Of a DNA stretch of 64,000 nt, positions 36,201 through 47,735 are shown piece by piece. This DNA is from Inonotus obliquus (lineage: Eukaryota > Basidiomycota > Agaricomycetes > Hymenochaetales > Hymenochaetaceae). The translations under genes and the position numbers were made by a program. The notes under the pieces are model-generated. The model was not told the DNA's origin. It searched no databases and saw only the letters and a program-made list of their open reading frames with translations. The DNA lies in contig JAJHTX010000003.1 in assembly GCA_032164295.1 (NCBI GenBank), positions 62,001 to 126,000 of the forward strand. Direction: 5' to 3'. The stretch's first letter is position 1. Every line of letters begins with the position of its first letter.

Positions 36201-37925
36201 ATGGTATCTCCGATGAACGTACTCGACATACCCACTTACATCGAGAACTTTGTCAAGACATGCCGAGCGGTGAAAGACTACCACGAGCTCGATGCGACCC
36301 ACAAAGAACTCATGGAACGCGCCATCCAGAACTCTAATAGATTCGAGCATCTGGTGAGTTTCATCGGAGACTCAAGCTGCTATTCCGCGACGACATGGGA
36401 ATACATCGAGCAGCTCACAACACACGCAAAGCTTTCGATGGATCGTACCTTAAAAGTCACCAAGGAGTGGAGGAAACGATTGGGAATCGAGAACAAACGA
36501 GCGTCCGGACTGTCGGGACTGAAAAGGCTTGCTCACTCCTTCGCCAGTTGCGTTGGGGAAAAATTCGCGGATGTCTTGGACATGGAGGAAACGAAAGAAG
36601 ACGAAAAGCCATCGTTTCTGCGGAAGCAGTTCGCAAAAGCTCAATATATGATTGTAGGGAAAGTCGAGATCATCTCATCAATGGACGCCCTGGAACATTG
36701 GCTGAACGATCTTAACCTGGCCATCCTCACTTCTGACCGCCTTTCCATCAAGACCAAAGGCACTCACGGAACGCCGGATAACATCGAATTCGTCGTCCGT
36801 GCGAAGGAAAGGATCTCTGGTGGCATAGCAGTGGACTTTGTCGACAGTGAAATCCTAGAACCATCAACGTTGGCTGACATCGATCCCGAAGCGAAAACCG
36901 GCATATATCGAGTGCATTCGGGTCCATATTCTGGGTGCATAGTTGACCCCCGAGACGTCCTTAGCTATGCGATGCGCAGGAAAGGGGAGCTTGCTTGGGA
37001 TGAGACGAAGAATATCGCGAGGTTGTTCGCTGAAGACACGAATGCATCGGAGTCACAACTCTCCTCGTCCGTGGGAATACTCCCGTGCTGCGGATATACA
37101 GAACTTGAAAACAATCTCCATGGCATCATATTCCGTTTTCCACCTGGTTTCGCTCATCCACGCACCTTGCGAAGCCTTTTGTTGGAGGGAGACGTTAAAC
37201 ACTCTTTACATGACCGAGTACAGTTTGCCACTCGACTCGCGACTTCGGTACTTGTCGTTCATTCGCTTGGCCTCGTGCACAAGAACATCAAACCGGACGC
37301 AATTCTCGTTGCAGAAAGTATGGTTGGGAGTCCCAAAAAGCTTTATCCGTACAGGCTCGGCACATCGTTCCTCTTGTCGTTCGACTCCTCGAGATCCTCT
37401 CGAGGTCCAACGATGAAGGGTCTTTATCCTTACCCTGGAGGTGCAAACTGGGAGACGCTATACACCCACCCACGACATTTCGGTTGGCGGCAATACAAGT
37501 ATGAAATGCGCGACGATGTCTTCAGCCTCGGCGTATCTCTGCTCGAAGTCGCGCTATGGAGGTCACTCTTCCGGTGGAATCCGACCTCTGGAAAGTACGA
37601 GGATTACACAGATGTCATTGATCTGTCTCCAGACAGGATGAGACGCGAAGCTAAGCTACAGGGGAAGCCGACGAATGTGGACATGTCCTGGCTTCAGCAA
37701 TACCTCTTGATTGAAGCTGCGGAACAGTTGGTGCCACCGATCATGGGTGGCCTTTTCAAAGATGTCATAGTAGGATGCCTGACTTTCGGCGATCCTGGGA
37801 GGATCTCGAAAAGTGATGTGTTTATTACGAGGTTTGAAGATAATAACAACCTTCCTCCAGACGATCAAAGCGTCTGCTTCGTCCGCGAAGTCCTTACAAA
37901 ATTAAATAGCATTAAACTGTCTTAA
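36201..37925 (+). CDS. Helical (HeLo/4HB-like?) domain fused to a pseudokinase
   Basis: A single uninterrupted ORF of 574 aa, which is unusual among these intron-rich neighbours. Residues 1-190 are predicted helical (YIENFVKTCRAVKDYHELDA, TTHAKLSMDRTLKVTKEW, MDALEHWLNDLNLAILTSDR). The C-terminal part is a kinase fold without catalytic residues: VHSLGLVHKNIKPDAILV at about 355-372 has His-Lys-Asn in place of His-Arg-Asp (Asn362 at the catalytic position). The DFG region is replaced by GTSFLLSFDSSR, while alpha-F is kept as MRDDVFSLGVSLLEVALWRS. In fungi this degenerate kinase (ending ..YRHP.R.G... and LGV.LLE..LWRS) is known downstream of HeLo-type cell-death domains. The N-terminus here is too divergent for me to call HeLo with certainty. 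A MLKL-like regulated membrane-toxic role is inference. It is in the same orientation as kinase C, 177 bp downstream of it. Confidence 0.68.
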   Translation: MVSPMNVLDIPTYIENFVKTCRAVKDYHELDATHKELMERAIQNSNRFEHLVSFIGDSSCYSATTWEYIEQLTTHAKLSMDRTLKVTKEWRKRLGIENKRASGLSGLKRLAHSFASCVGEKFADVLDMEETKEDEKPSFLRKQFAKAQYMIVGKVEIISSMDALEHWLNDLNLAILTSDRLSIKTKGTHGTPDNIEFVVRAKERISGGIAVDFVDSEILEPSTLADIDPEAKTGIYRVHSGPYSGCIVDPRDVLSYAMRRKGELAWDETKNIARLFAEDTNASESQLSSSVGILPCCGYTELENNLHGIIFRFPPGFAHPRTLRSLLLEGDVKHSLHDRVQFATRLATSVLVVHSLGLVHKNIKPDAILVAESMVGSPKKLYPYRLGTSFLLSFDSSRSSRGPTMKGLYPYPGGANWETLYTHPRHFGWRQYKYEMRDDVFSLGVSLLEVALWRSLFRWNPTSGKYEDYTDVIDLSPDRMRREAKLQGKPTNVDMSWLQQYLLIEAAEQLVPPIMGGLFKDVIVGCLTFGDPGRISKSDVFITRFEDNNNLPPDDQSVCFVREVLTKLNSIKLS

Positions 37926-38187
37926 GAATATTTGTACGTAGCTCATATTGTATAATTTCTGAGATTGCGGAAAGGTTTGTGACCATTACTGCAATTGCTA
38001 CTAGACATAAATAACCCCGGCGAGAAACGGGTTAGAAATCAGTCTCGTGATTGAAGTTCCAGATATCTGTGGGCTACACATGAGAAGTACCCTCTTGAAC
38101 TCTCCAATCTGGCTCTATGAATTCTACGTGTCTAGATGATACAGAACCAATATAAGAGCAAAATCAAGACTCCAGATGCAGAGACAC

Positions 38188-40935
38188 TCACTCCATTTCA
38201 AGTGCAGAGAATGCGCGCTCATCCCATTCGTCTTTCGACCAGTAATTCATCATTGCGACGTCATGTTGTTTATGATGAGTTCGTTCCATATCGGCGAGGA
38301 TGAAGTAGACCATGTCCGCCATACTCATTCTCTTGCGTAGACTTACTGCGGAGTATTGCAAATCTAAGCTTTCCATAATGGCTCGGGCATTTATCGCACC
38401 AGAGACTAATCATTCAAAAAGAGGGTTACTGGCTCAGTGGCTACAATACAAAGCAAAGATACTACCCGTCAGCCATTCTCGTCACGAAAGGCACTTTGCG
38501 CAACCCCTCGGGCCATAAATCATTTGCAAATCTTTGTCAATAAGAGTCTCGAATCCTTCTATCTCGAAGGTGGAGGTGTTTCCTCATAATCAGAATGCCT
38601 GGCAGTGTCATCCGTGTTAACCACTGTTATGGGTTATGGACACGGTTCACCTTTCTCCTAAACAAGGGAATACATGATCATCCCATTCTCTGTCGGACCA
38701 TCGTTTCATTGCGGAGTCGACTGCCACTCCCTTTGATGTTCCATCCCAGCGATTCCAATCCAAGCATACGCTGCTCGCTACGTTCCATCTGCGTTTCCAG
38801 CTCTGTATATCCATGTTGCAAAGAGAATTGTCGTTCGTTCATTCGCGAATTCGTTGTATGTAATGGGCACGACACCAAGAATGCCTTCCGGATGTCATTC
38901 AAAAGCATCTACGTCACGCTCTCTCCCCCTCCGCTTCCTGCAATAGTACATGCGCTGTCCAATGCGCAGAACTACCTCGCAATATTTCTCCGCGTTGCGG
39001 GAATAATTTCGCCAAGAACATGGAGTCTACTGCGTACGAGGGTCCCCATGGTTTTTAAGTCTTCGTCTAGTGATCCCCAACGGGAGAGCGGTAGCGGCCA
39101 GTTCCAGATACACCCCAAATTCCTCCAATCATTTAACCAACCAGATAGCGCGATAAATTCAATCTTGGGATCGTCCCACTCAGACGTGACGCGGATGATT
39201 AGGTCCCGATGAAGAGGGCCATATAGTCGGTAACTTCCACGAATGCTGTAAACGAACGGAAGATGCAAGCCGATAAGCATATAATAGTTGTTCAATAGCT
39301 GTGAAACGGCCAGAGTGATGCAATCACTCACTTTGGAACCCACTTTAGCTCGTGTCCTAGATGTACATCTGCGCTGAAATAACTCCGTACACGTGTTGGG
39401 TTTATGACAGGTTCGGCTGATAGAGTGCTCGTCGTCGAAGTCAATGCACGAGACAAGGTGTACATAAGAGTAGCATGCTGCCGGTCCGGGTCGAGATCTG
39501 AAAACAGCCACCTTCAGGCGGGAGGATGTCAGCCATACCGGAACACATTGAAACAGGCAGAGAAGTGAATAAAAGCGACGGAGGCCACCAGAATTGGGGT
39601 ATCAATGACGAAAGGCACAAAAGCGTTCTCCCGGACGACCCTGGGCAATAAAGATGAAGTGATCTACTATGTGGAAGTTTTGGAGGCTCCTCAATATCGA
39701 CTTCTTCTGAGACCGAGAGTGAGAGCTGTCCTGAGTCGAATGGTCTGACTACTAGTGGTACTTGCTGGATGCAAGAATCCGAACCTTGATACTGAACGCG
39801 TACTGCTGTTGAGCCTTCCTCTTCTTGAGAAATACGAGGCATATCGCGAAAAAAATGGCCGCATGCCGCTATGTATCGCAGTGCATATCCGGTGAGGTAT
39901 TCGAGGTCGTCGTTGGAAGCCTGATTGCAAGTTAGTGCGCCGGAAACGTGAACCGCGGTTTGGTGCAAAGTGAATACGATCACATTATGGACTTGCAAGG
40001 TTCCTACGGGTTCCACGTAAGTATGCCAGACCGTGTATTCAAGGAAGCCTACAATGGGTAGAGGGCAACTAGCTTGGCGTCCGCGCGTCGTGGCACTCAC
40101 AAGCGATGTAACTTTCCAGACTTCCGTTGTGCGAGGTATGGATACGTGACATCTCCATTTCTGACAGAGATTCCAACAAGGTCGCGTCGCCACGAAAGAG
40201 ATTCACGTGTGCAGCACCGGGTAATCGCATTAGCTCTCGGAATATAACTTTGTCCGTTTCTTGGTAAACACCTAGAACAATAACGTATGGATCTGTGGAT
40301 GTTAGATATCAGAGGGATGCCATGAAGAATGTCTGAGGACGTACGACGTTCCGATAGTGATGGTACATCTGACCTCTCCTGTGGAATAGTCCACTTGTCC
40401 CATCCATTATGGGTTCATCCAAGTATATTTCCGCCGCACACCTTGCCTCGCACCCTAAGAAGATCTCCCAAAGCGACATTTGGCTCTCATCATCGTCCGC
40501 AGCGGCAACCATGCACCACCCATCCATGATGAGCTTCAGCCACGTAACGCGAAGTCCGCGACAGATCAAAAGCTTACGAACAGATGATCTTCTATTCGGA
40601 GTCTTGTACTCGCGCTCGAGTAAGATGGTATGCCTGACACGCGACTCGATATCGTGTGCGTCGACGTCAGTTATGCTCTGGAGATTCGCTGGTACGTGTA
40701 AGGTTTGAGCCTTCACATCTCTCTGAAATTCACGGTTCAGATGCGTTTATCACTCGATATCAGAGACGACAGCTTGGAGCACGCCTGTCGATTGATGATT
40801 GAGCCATGTATATAAGAATCTCGGCAGTATTTTACCTGGCGGCTGGTGCAGACTCGGTAATTCAGCCGAATCAAGCATGCACCCAATCATAGACAGTACA
40901 TCACAAGGAAGTGAGAGAAAGCTCAGAAAACTCAT
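38188..40935 (-). pseudogene. F-box-like family copy FB4, decayed
   Basis: Exon 1 (from ATG 40935) retains MSFLSFLSLPCDVLSMIGC, the F-box motif. Exon 2 begins normally (CSKLSSLISSDKRI) but hits TGA at 40737-40739 and resumes in another frame at FQRDVKAQTL. Trp of DIESWV is Arg (DIESRVRH), and the frame is lost again after YLDEPIMDG. The central exon is recognisable (VIVFTLHQTAVHV, RSLHLYCPGSSGRTLLCLSS). The Asp-rich DFDDE region and the final module (LIIRVTSEWDDPKIEF, CIWNWPLPLSRWGSLDED, RSRLHVLGEIIP) are frameshifted from each other. About 450 bp of unrelated sequence (about 38400-38900) interrupts the last exon before the terminal piece RMSMADMVYFILADMERTHH. Its 3' flank (38030-38190) is similar to that of FB7. 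Confidence 0.75.
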
Positions 40936-41373
40936 AGTTGTGTCAAGAATTCGCAAGTTCTATGCTAAGATTAGGGGACAGGTTGAGTCTCGATGAGATA
41001 GAGCTGGAAATTTATTCCACCGCCTTTTCGCAAGTTGCCGGGGATCAACACATTCCGACTACTCTCGTCTCGTCCGACCGGACCATAACATCACTCTCTA
41101 TTACCATATTGAATAACCTTCAGATATTTAGGAAATACGAATTACTATCAAAAGTCAAGTTTCCGTGGCTTGACGTCTACTATCAATAAACCAAGATAGG
41201 AATTACGGAAAAAGAAATCGTAACATAATATTGACTCGTCTCAAAACTCCGTTTCCTGGAACTGGAATCTGAAGACAGACATAAACAAGACAACCATCGC
41301 GTGACAGCGTGTGGAAAGCTTTGAGAAATGACATCTCCAATACATGGTAGCTATCCAATATTTTCAGAAAGGA
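40936..41373. other. Intergenic region between FB4 and FB5
   Basis: 438 bp, promoter side of FB4 and terminator side of FB5. Only short, unsupported frames. Confidence 0.4.
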
Positions 41374-43867
41374 TCATCCGTCAGACAGATATTTCCCAGT
41401 CATGAATTCGTGCTCTCCGACCTCTCGGAATTGCTTGTCGTGCTCGGTATATCTAAACACAGAATCATCATAAGAACGGAAAAAAGGTATCAGGTGCAGA
41501 ATAACTTGCTCTTCTCCGAGTGCAGGAAATGCGTGCTCATCCCACTGGTCATTGGTCCAGTCTTTCATCATCTTGACATTATATGGCGTCTGGTAGACCC
41601 GTTCCATATGGGCGAGAATGGTGTAGACCATGTTCACCACGTACATTCTCTGGGATAGACCGCTCGGCATGTGTCGTGATTCCAGGTTTGTTTTTGTTGA
41701 ACGATCTGAAAGGGGACCTAAAATGTCCGTGGGGGAGTCCAGAAGTTGATCAAAAGTAAGGGGCAGAACTCCAAGGATACCCTCGATGTGCAACTCGAAT
41801 TCATCATCAGGTTCCCCAGCATTCTGTGTACGGCAATAGAACATACGCTGACCGATACGGAATACCACCTCGCTATGGTTCTGCAACCGAAATAGGAGCG
41901 GAATAATATCGCCTAGCGCCTGTAGACGATTCCGAACGTAAGTCTCCTTTGTCACGTTCATAAAGTCCGCGTCCAACGGACCCCATCTTGATAGCGGCGT
42001 AATCCAATCCCATATATGTTCGAAGTTGAACCAGTCATTCGACCAACCATGCAATGAGAGAATATCCATGCGTGGTTCCCGCCAGTTAGAGGTCGCACGA
42101 ATGAAAACGTCATTAGGCACCTGCTCGAAAGGTCGATAGTTTTTCCGAATGTCATAGAAAGTGGGGAGAACCAAAGGGACTGGTAACTAAGTATAAATTC
42201 AGAGTCATACGTTGCGTGAACGAAGAATAAAAGAAACTACGTACGTCACAAACACTCCACGAACTAGTGCCAATACCAGTGTCATTGGTTAGCTTGTTCC
42301 GAAGACTTCGCGGAGTTACGATCGAATCTGAAAACACCGACCCAACACATACATCGCCTATGGTAGTACCAATAAGCAATAGGCCCGCTCCATCGTCGAA
42401 GTCGATGGCTGAAAAAATATGGGACAACGGTAGGCTATTTCTGGAAATCGAGATGTACCCTCTATCCACTTGCATTGGACCCAATGACTCGACGCCATTT
42501 GGGACCTGCAGAGATGCGAGCAGAAGAGATGGATTCCACCAACATCGCATCCCCATCGATGTAGCGCAGAAAAGTGTCCTCCCCGATGATCCCACATGTA
42601 TGAGGTGAAGGAACCTGCAAAGCGGGACATTCGGGGGCTGCTTGATCCCAGACCCTTCCATGACATAGCCTTCCTTTCCTTGACTGAGTCGTATAGTGGC
42701 CTGTTTGATGCAGGAACCGAGTGTCTGGTATAGAACGCGTATCACTGAAGGATCCGCTTCCTCGCGGGTTCCGCATGATACGCCAAGGTCGTCCAGGAAC
42801 TGTCCGTAGGCGACTGGTTTCGCGAAGTGTAGCGCTCCGAGGTATCTTGGATGATCACTAGTGGCTGCGTCACTCGACATACTAAAGATATGAACTACGC
42901 TGCGGTGTAAAGTGACTACAAATCCGTCTTTGATTGTTATGGCCTTGCAGGATTCCTAGAGAGGAAGGTAAGAAGAAGGTCCTGTAGCGACTAAGCACGA
43001 AGATCATACAATCGGAAGTGGGCAAATATTCGAGGAAGAAACATGCGGCGCGCGTAAACAACGCATTTCCCCCGTTTCCCAGTTCCAGATGTAAGGATAT
43101 GTGTCATCACCGTTCCGAACCGCGAATCCAACTAAATTTCCCCGGAAATATTGTACATGTGCAGCACCAGGCATCTTTGCTAGTTCTCGAAAGCAGGCAT
43201 TATATGGTGACTGATACATGCCGATGACGATGATATACGGGAGTCTAGGCGGCATGGCGTAAGTTGTTTGGTACTGGGGAGAGAGGGGGGCTTACGTTGT
43301 TCCTACAGTAATAGCGCACCTGACTTCTGTTGAGCAATCAATCCGTCCATCCATCACCGGGGCATCGAGGAATACCTTCGCCGAACATCGTATCTCGTCA
43401 GTGGAGAACATATCCCACAGTGACAATTCACTCCTATCTTCGTCTGCTGCGGCAACTAGACACCAACGAGCGAGAATAATCTTTAGCCACGTCACGCGAA
43501 GACCGTCCCGAATGTTGAGCTTGCGAGTGGATAGGGATATTTCCGGGGCCCTCAATCGTCGTTCAAGGAGGACAGCATGTTTCACCCATGATTCGATATC
43601 GCGAGCATCGACTACTTCTATGTCTCTGAGATTTGACGGAACGCGAAACGACTGCACCTTCACGTATTCAGCGAATATTCGAGCCCAAAGCTGTTTATCA
43701 GAAGAAATTGCAGCCGACATGGAGGAACATGTCTATTTGACGGTATGAGAGCTAAGACTCTAGGATCTGAGACTGAAGCTTACCTGCCGAAGGCTTGCCA
43801 CATCCCGTAAATGGAGGGTAGACCATATCATGGATAGAACATCGAAAGGAAGTGTAAGCAGACCCAT
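41374..43867 (-). CDS. FB5: intact F-box-like propeller-type protein
   Basis: Exons 43784-43867, 43296-43732, 43010-43244, 42245-42955, 41374-42186 (84, 437, 235, 711, 813 nt) give one frame of about 759 aa. The N-terminus MGLLTLPFDVLSMIWSTLHL is a good F-box start. Exon 2 holds SSDKQLWARIFAEYVKVQSF and DIESWVKHAVLLERRLRAPE. The central region keeps the family motifs LVGFAVRNGDDTYPYIWNW, VGSSGRTLFCATS and FSAIDFDDGAGLLLIGTTIG. The last exon has HGWSNDWFNFEHIWDWITPL, RNRLQALGDIIPLLFRLQNH and VFRIGQRMFYC, and is 43 codons longer than in FB2/FB8, ending in an unrelated charged tail. It shares its subgroup with FB6, FB7 and probably FB4. No lesion seen. Role unknown; SCF adaptor or decoy functions are possible. 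Confidence 0.82.
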
Positions 43868-44436
43868 CCAGTGAACCAGCTTCAGGACAAGCGGAGAGCG
43901 AGGTGTGGTTTGTTAAAGTGTGATCCAGATGGTTAGGAAGAGTTGATGGGTGTTACTAACCTGGGGTGGAAAGTTTCTCTGGGACGGAGAGAGAGAGAAA
44001 GAGAGAGAGACCGCGACCAAACCACCGTTTCCGCAAAAAGCCGTGGCGGAAGCACATCAAAAGATGATGCCACACTTGGCGATGTACTCCATGTGCCTTA
44101 TCACTAGTAACCTAAGCATCCCTATAGAGAACACATCAGCGCTAAAGAAAGTTAGGCATACACTTCAACGAATGCCTTCGCTCAGCAACCTGGGTCATCT
44201 AGAGACGTTGTAGTAGGTGCCTAAAAATACCCTAAATGGTCCATTCCAACTAATAACTCAAGAATTGACAAGTATCTTGTCGGTCAAGAATCCGCTATTC
44301 CTCAAAATCATCTGGGAGGCGCGGGTCATTTACAAGGATGATTAAGGATGTCGGACAAGTCATTCACATCGATAGGACCAACTTGTCGCAGATCCAAGAG
44401 AGCGGTACACGTTTACAGTAACTTAAGAGAACAAAT
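43868..44436. other. 5' flank of FB5 with GA tract
   Basis: No supported gene. It contains a purine microsatellite at 43987-44011. This block is the part missing from the duplicated copy at 46.87-47.54 kb. Confidence 0.4.
43987..44011 (+). repeat. (GA)n microsatellite
   Basis: Interrupted GA tract, about 25 bp, upstream of FB5 and just beyond its start region. A simple length-variable repeat with no sign of function. Confidence 0.85.
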
Positions 44437-44790
44437 CAGACGATCTGATAGGAGGCTGGCAATAAAGAGAGGTTCCGATACCAAAACTTCGAGTCGGGTC
44501 AAAATGAAGCTGTGCTTATCGCTCAGCGGGGCGTGATACACGTTTGGGTGCCCAGATCCTTGCGATAAATTATCCATTGAGGCGTCATATCGATCAAGAA
44601 GGGCACTGCTATCCTTGCGGCCTCACGTATCACAAGGAAACGGTAGGCGGTGAGAATTTTAGATGCGGCCTATTGAAATATGCTTATTTTGACAAAAGCA
44701 GGGCCTCCGGTCATCGCGCCAATATCTTGATAAATTGAAACATTAATCAGAGAACGATTCTTGGGCTACAGTCACGACAAGATGAATCGG
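44437..44790. repeat. Segmental duplication block, copy 1
   Basis: Direct repeat of 47214-47540. Shared strings include tctgatagg, ggctggcaat, cgtttgggtgc, atcaag and a cattgaaagac-like end, with scattered substitutions and indels throughout. It lies upstream of FB5; its partner lies upstream of the FB6 fragment, so one event probably copied both together. Confidence 0.7.
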
Positions 44791-44961
44791 GCGGAAACCA
44801 GGATATAAATTCCCTTAAATCTCTTTATTTCTGAGCAATGGTGTGGTCGTCAACAAGCTAGTTTTCCCCTGCTTATACCTGGCAATACTAGAAATCAAGG
44901 CGCTCCGGTGTAGATAAAGTACGCCCTGCAGCAGGAAGATTTTGCGACTTCTAGGTTCACC

Positions 44962-46698
44962 ATGTCAGACATCCCATGCATCACTTCTCTGTATGAAGGA
45001 CGTCCGATTTGCTGGAACTGGTCGCTACAAGATGTGAGAATTCCTTTCTTTGGTGCAAGCCCCTTGACATAATATTGGTTATTAGATTATTCGATATATT
45101 AACAACAGTAAAGTCCTGGCACTCCAGAACTATACTGCAGAGGACCCGGGTGACATGACCAGGCAACAAAGCTTTAAAGACCTCATTGACCGCCTCCTCC
45201 TTACATGCCTGTAGGTCATTGACGCTTCTATAATCAGACTGCTTCTTACTTCCCTTCAGACACTCAGGTAAGGTCTACGTGCCTAACAGCACTGACCCCG
45301 ATGAGTTGTATGTTTGCTATGTCTCTTTCCACTATCGAAATGGCCGTGAAATCCCAATTGGAGATGTATATAGTGCCCTCGGTATGTTCTTGTATTCAAA
45401 GATAATTTTCGACTCTTTTCGATATAACAAAATTACGCATTAGGGTGGTTCATGTCATACTCAGGAGATACGAATAGGAGTATGGCGCAGGACTATAAGT
45501 TGTTCGTGTGCTATACTAGACTCTGTCATGTAATAGGGTTGGCATTGGGAAGAATGAACCCGGTAAAGAAGGGTCGAGGTGAAAAGGAGCTGTTCTTTTA
45601 TCCGGCAAAAACACATATGCTCTGGATAGAGTCTTGCATACTTTTTACTGCTGATCCATCAGATCACACCAATGCACCAGCAATAGTAGAACACAGGTCA
45701 CACAGGTCATTTTCTGCGTCTCTTCCTAACGACATTAGAATGTCGTCTGGAAAGCAGATGCTCAAAAATATCCGCTTAGCTATGATAGCACGCCTTGTTG
45801 ATCCGGATACTCTGGGATGGATGATGGAAGTAAAAGAAAATCATGTAGGAATTTGTGCCGAGACATTAACATATGCAAGGTAATAGTACAATCTTCGACT
45901 CTTGCAACTCAACGACGTTACTGACATTTGCTTATATAGCTTCATCAGCGATAACCCAAGCACTATTGTAGTTGCTTACGGCGAGGCTCTGACTGTCGAA
46001 AAAGTCGGCCCTGAATTCAATGAGTACCAAAATATTATTGAAACAGCTCATTGCCACCCCTGCGAGGCGTGTCGCAACCTGTTTTCACACGGACGTGTCA
46101 CTCAACAAGACATTGGATCGGGGAGAATACTTGGACCACTTCCTCCCGGTACGCAGATCACCTCCGATTGGAAAATAAGGGTATGTTTACTCTTGCATCA
46201 GTATTCATGACAATTTAATCAGTGTTTTTTTTATTAGAATAATGCACCACTCTGTATAAGCTGCAAGCGCCCTTACAATCCGGATGCTTCGTACAAGACT
46301 ATGGTATGTGTTCCTTCTCAGATGTCCATCAATGAACCCGCTTAACGTCCCTGCAGTTTTGCAAGAAGAGATGTTATGAGCACTATGCTGGATATTGTGC
46401 TCAAAGCCAAGGCCGTTTCCCACCTAGCCTGAACATAACTCGTTATGCGCCTCCGCTGTTGCCTCCTTCAACATGGGGCCAGAACGTGATTCCTGCAACT
46501 GTCGGAGGACCAATTCCGAGACCCATAGGTTATCAGTCTCCAGCGGCAAACTGGACCCTGTACGGCCCACCCGACATCTTTTCTCCCAACATTCCACCTG
46601 GATCGGGTGGCCCGTCCAGTGGCCCGTCCACAGGTGTTTCTTATTACGCTCCATCATTTCCTTCGGGCTCCCATGACAACAATCCTTTCCGCCATTAA
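44962..46698 (+). CDS. Putative CDA-fold (deaminase-like) protein 2
   Basis: Exons 44962-45033, 45086-45210, 45260-45381, 45444-45879, 45940-46180, 46238-46303, 46357-46698 give about 467 aa. Exons 1, 2 and 5 (72, 125, 241 nt) are exactly as long as in paralog 1, and all intron positions match. The signatures are C-A-E at about 244-246 (GICAETLTYAR) and P-C-x2-C at about 292-296 (HPCEACRNLFSHGRVTQQD). The downstream zinc-finger-like cysteines are PLCISCKRP and FCKKRCYEHYAGYC, followed by a Pro/Gly-rich tail ending in NNPFRH. Conserved N-terminal blocks include GDVYSALGGWFMSYS and YPAKTHMLWI. Substitution between the two paralogs is heavy outside the signatures, which suggests the signatures are under constraint. 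Biochemical activity is not shown. It sits inside the FB5/FB6 duplication. Confidence 0.62.
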
Positions 46699-46899
46699 CT
46701 TAGGTAAATGACCAGGAAACGTCTCCTGCAATAGACTGCCATGGCTGTTATACTCAGCGTTGCTACCTTTATAATGTTCACATGAATCTTACGGGTCGTG
46801 AAGTAGCCTTTGTATTAACATTTACTACAAGGGGAACGTCAACATTGTGAGAAGCTAAGAGAACTGTATTGCTTATCGTAGAAATCCCTGAGTCCAAGA

Positions 46900-47190
46900 G
46901 AGATCATGATAATGAACTAGACACCAACGACTGAGAATAATCTTTAGCCACGTCACGCGAAGACCGTCCCGAATGTTGAGCTTGCTAGTGGATAGGGATA
47001 TTTCCGGGGCCCTCAATCGTCGTTCAAGGAGGACAGCATGTTTCACCCATGATTCGATATCGAGAGCATCGACTACTTCTTTGTCCCTGAAATTTGACGG
47101 AACGCGAAACGACTGCACCTTCACGTATTCAGCGAATAATCGAGCCCATAGCTGTTTATCAGCAGAAATTGCAGCCGACATGGAGGAACA
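46900..47190 (-). pseudogene. FB6: orphan exon-2 fragment of the F-box-like family
   Basis: Nearly identical to exon 2 of FB5: MSAAISADKQLWARLFAEYV, LRAPEISLSTSKLNIRDGLR and VTWLKIILSRWCLV. Homology stops abruptly near 46905 and there is no exon 1, 3, 4 or 5 around it. It is followed directly by the duplicated block at 47214-47540. It is a truncated product of a recent segmental duplication and not a gene. Confidence 0.88.
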
Positions 47191-47213
47191 CGTTTAAGTG
47201 AATAAATGAATCA

Positions 47214-47540
47214 ATCTGATAGGGGCTGGCAATTAGTAGAGGATCCGATACCGAAACTTTGAATCGAGTGGGAATGAAGCTCTGCTTATCTCTCAGTAGG
47301 GGCGTGATGCACGTTTGGGTGCTTTAAATGGAGACTATCCATTCTGACTCGTAAGGCAGTCACGTCAATCAAGATGACACTGCCATCCTTACGGCTCACA
47401 AGAATATGGCACGGTAGACCGCAGTTATTTTGGTGTGGTCTATTGAAAGACCAATTCTTGAATGTAACCATGACAAGATGGGCGAAACCCACAATAGGCT
47501 GGACTAGTAAAAAACATATATCCATAGTTCCGTCAGGAAA
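47214..47540. repeat. Segmental duplication block, copy 2
   Basis: Partner of 44437-44790. It joins the FB6 exon fragment after only about 20 bp, while in copy 1 the matching block is about 700 bp from FB5 exon 2. That shows a deletion at this end or a two-part insertion. Confidence 0.7.
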
Positions 47541-47735
47541 GAAATGACCTTTCAAGATTTGGTCACTCGTTCAAAGAGAGACAAAGGCAAACATCAATCT
47601 CATGGTTAACTCAGATATACGCGGGCTATGCATGAAGATTACCCTCCACAATCCTCCAATCTAGCTCCTTGAGCCTCTGTATCTAGATACAGAATCAACA
47701 CAAGAACAGAATAAAGACTCCAGGTACTTGATAAC

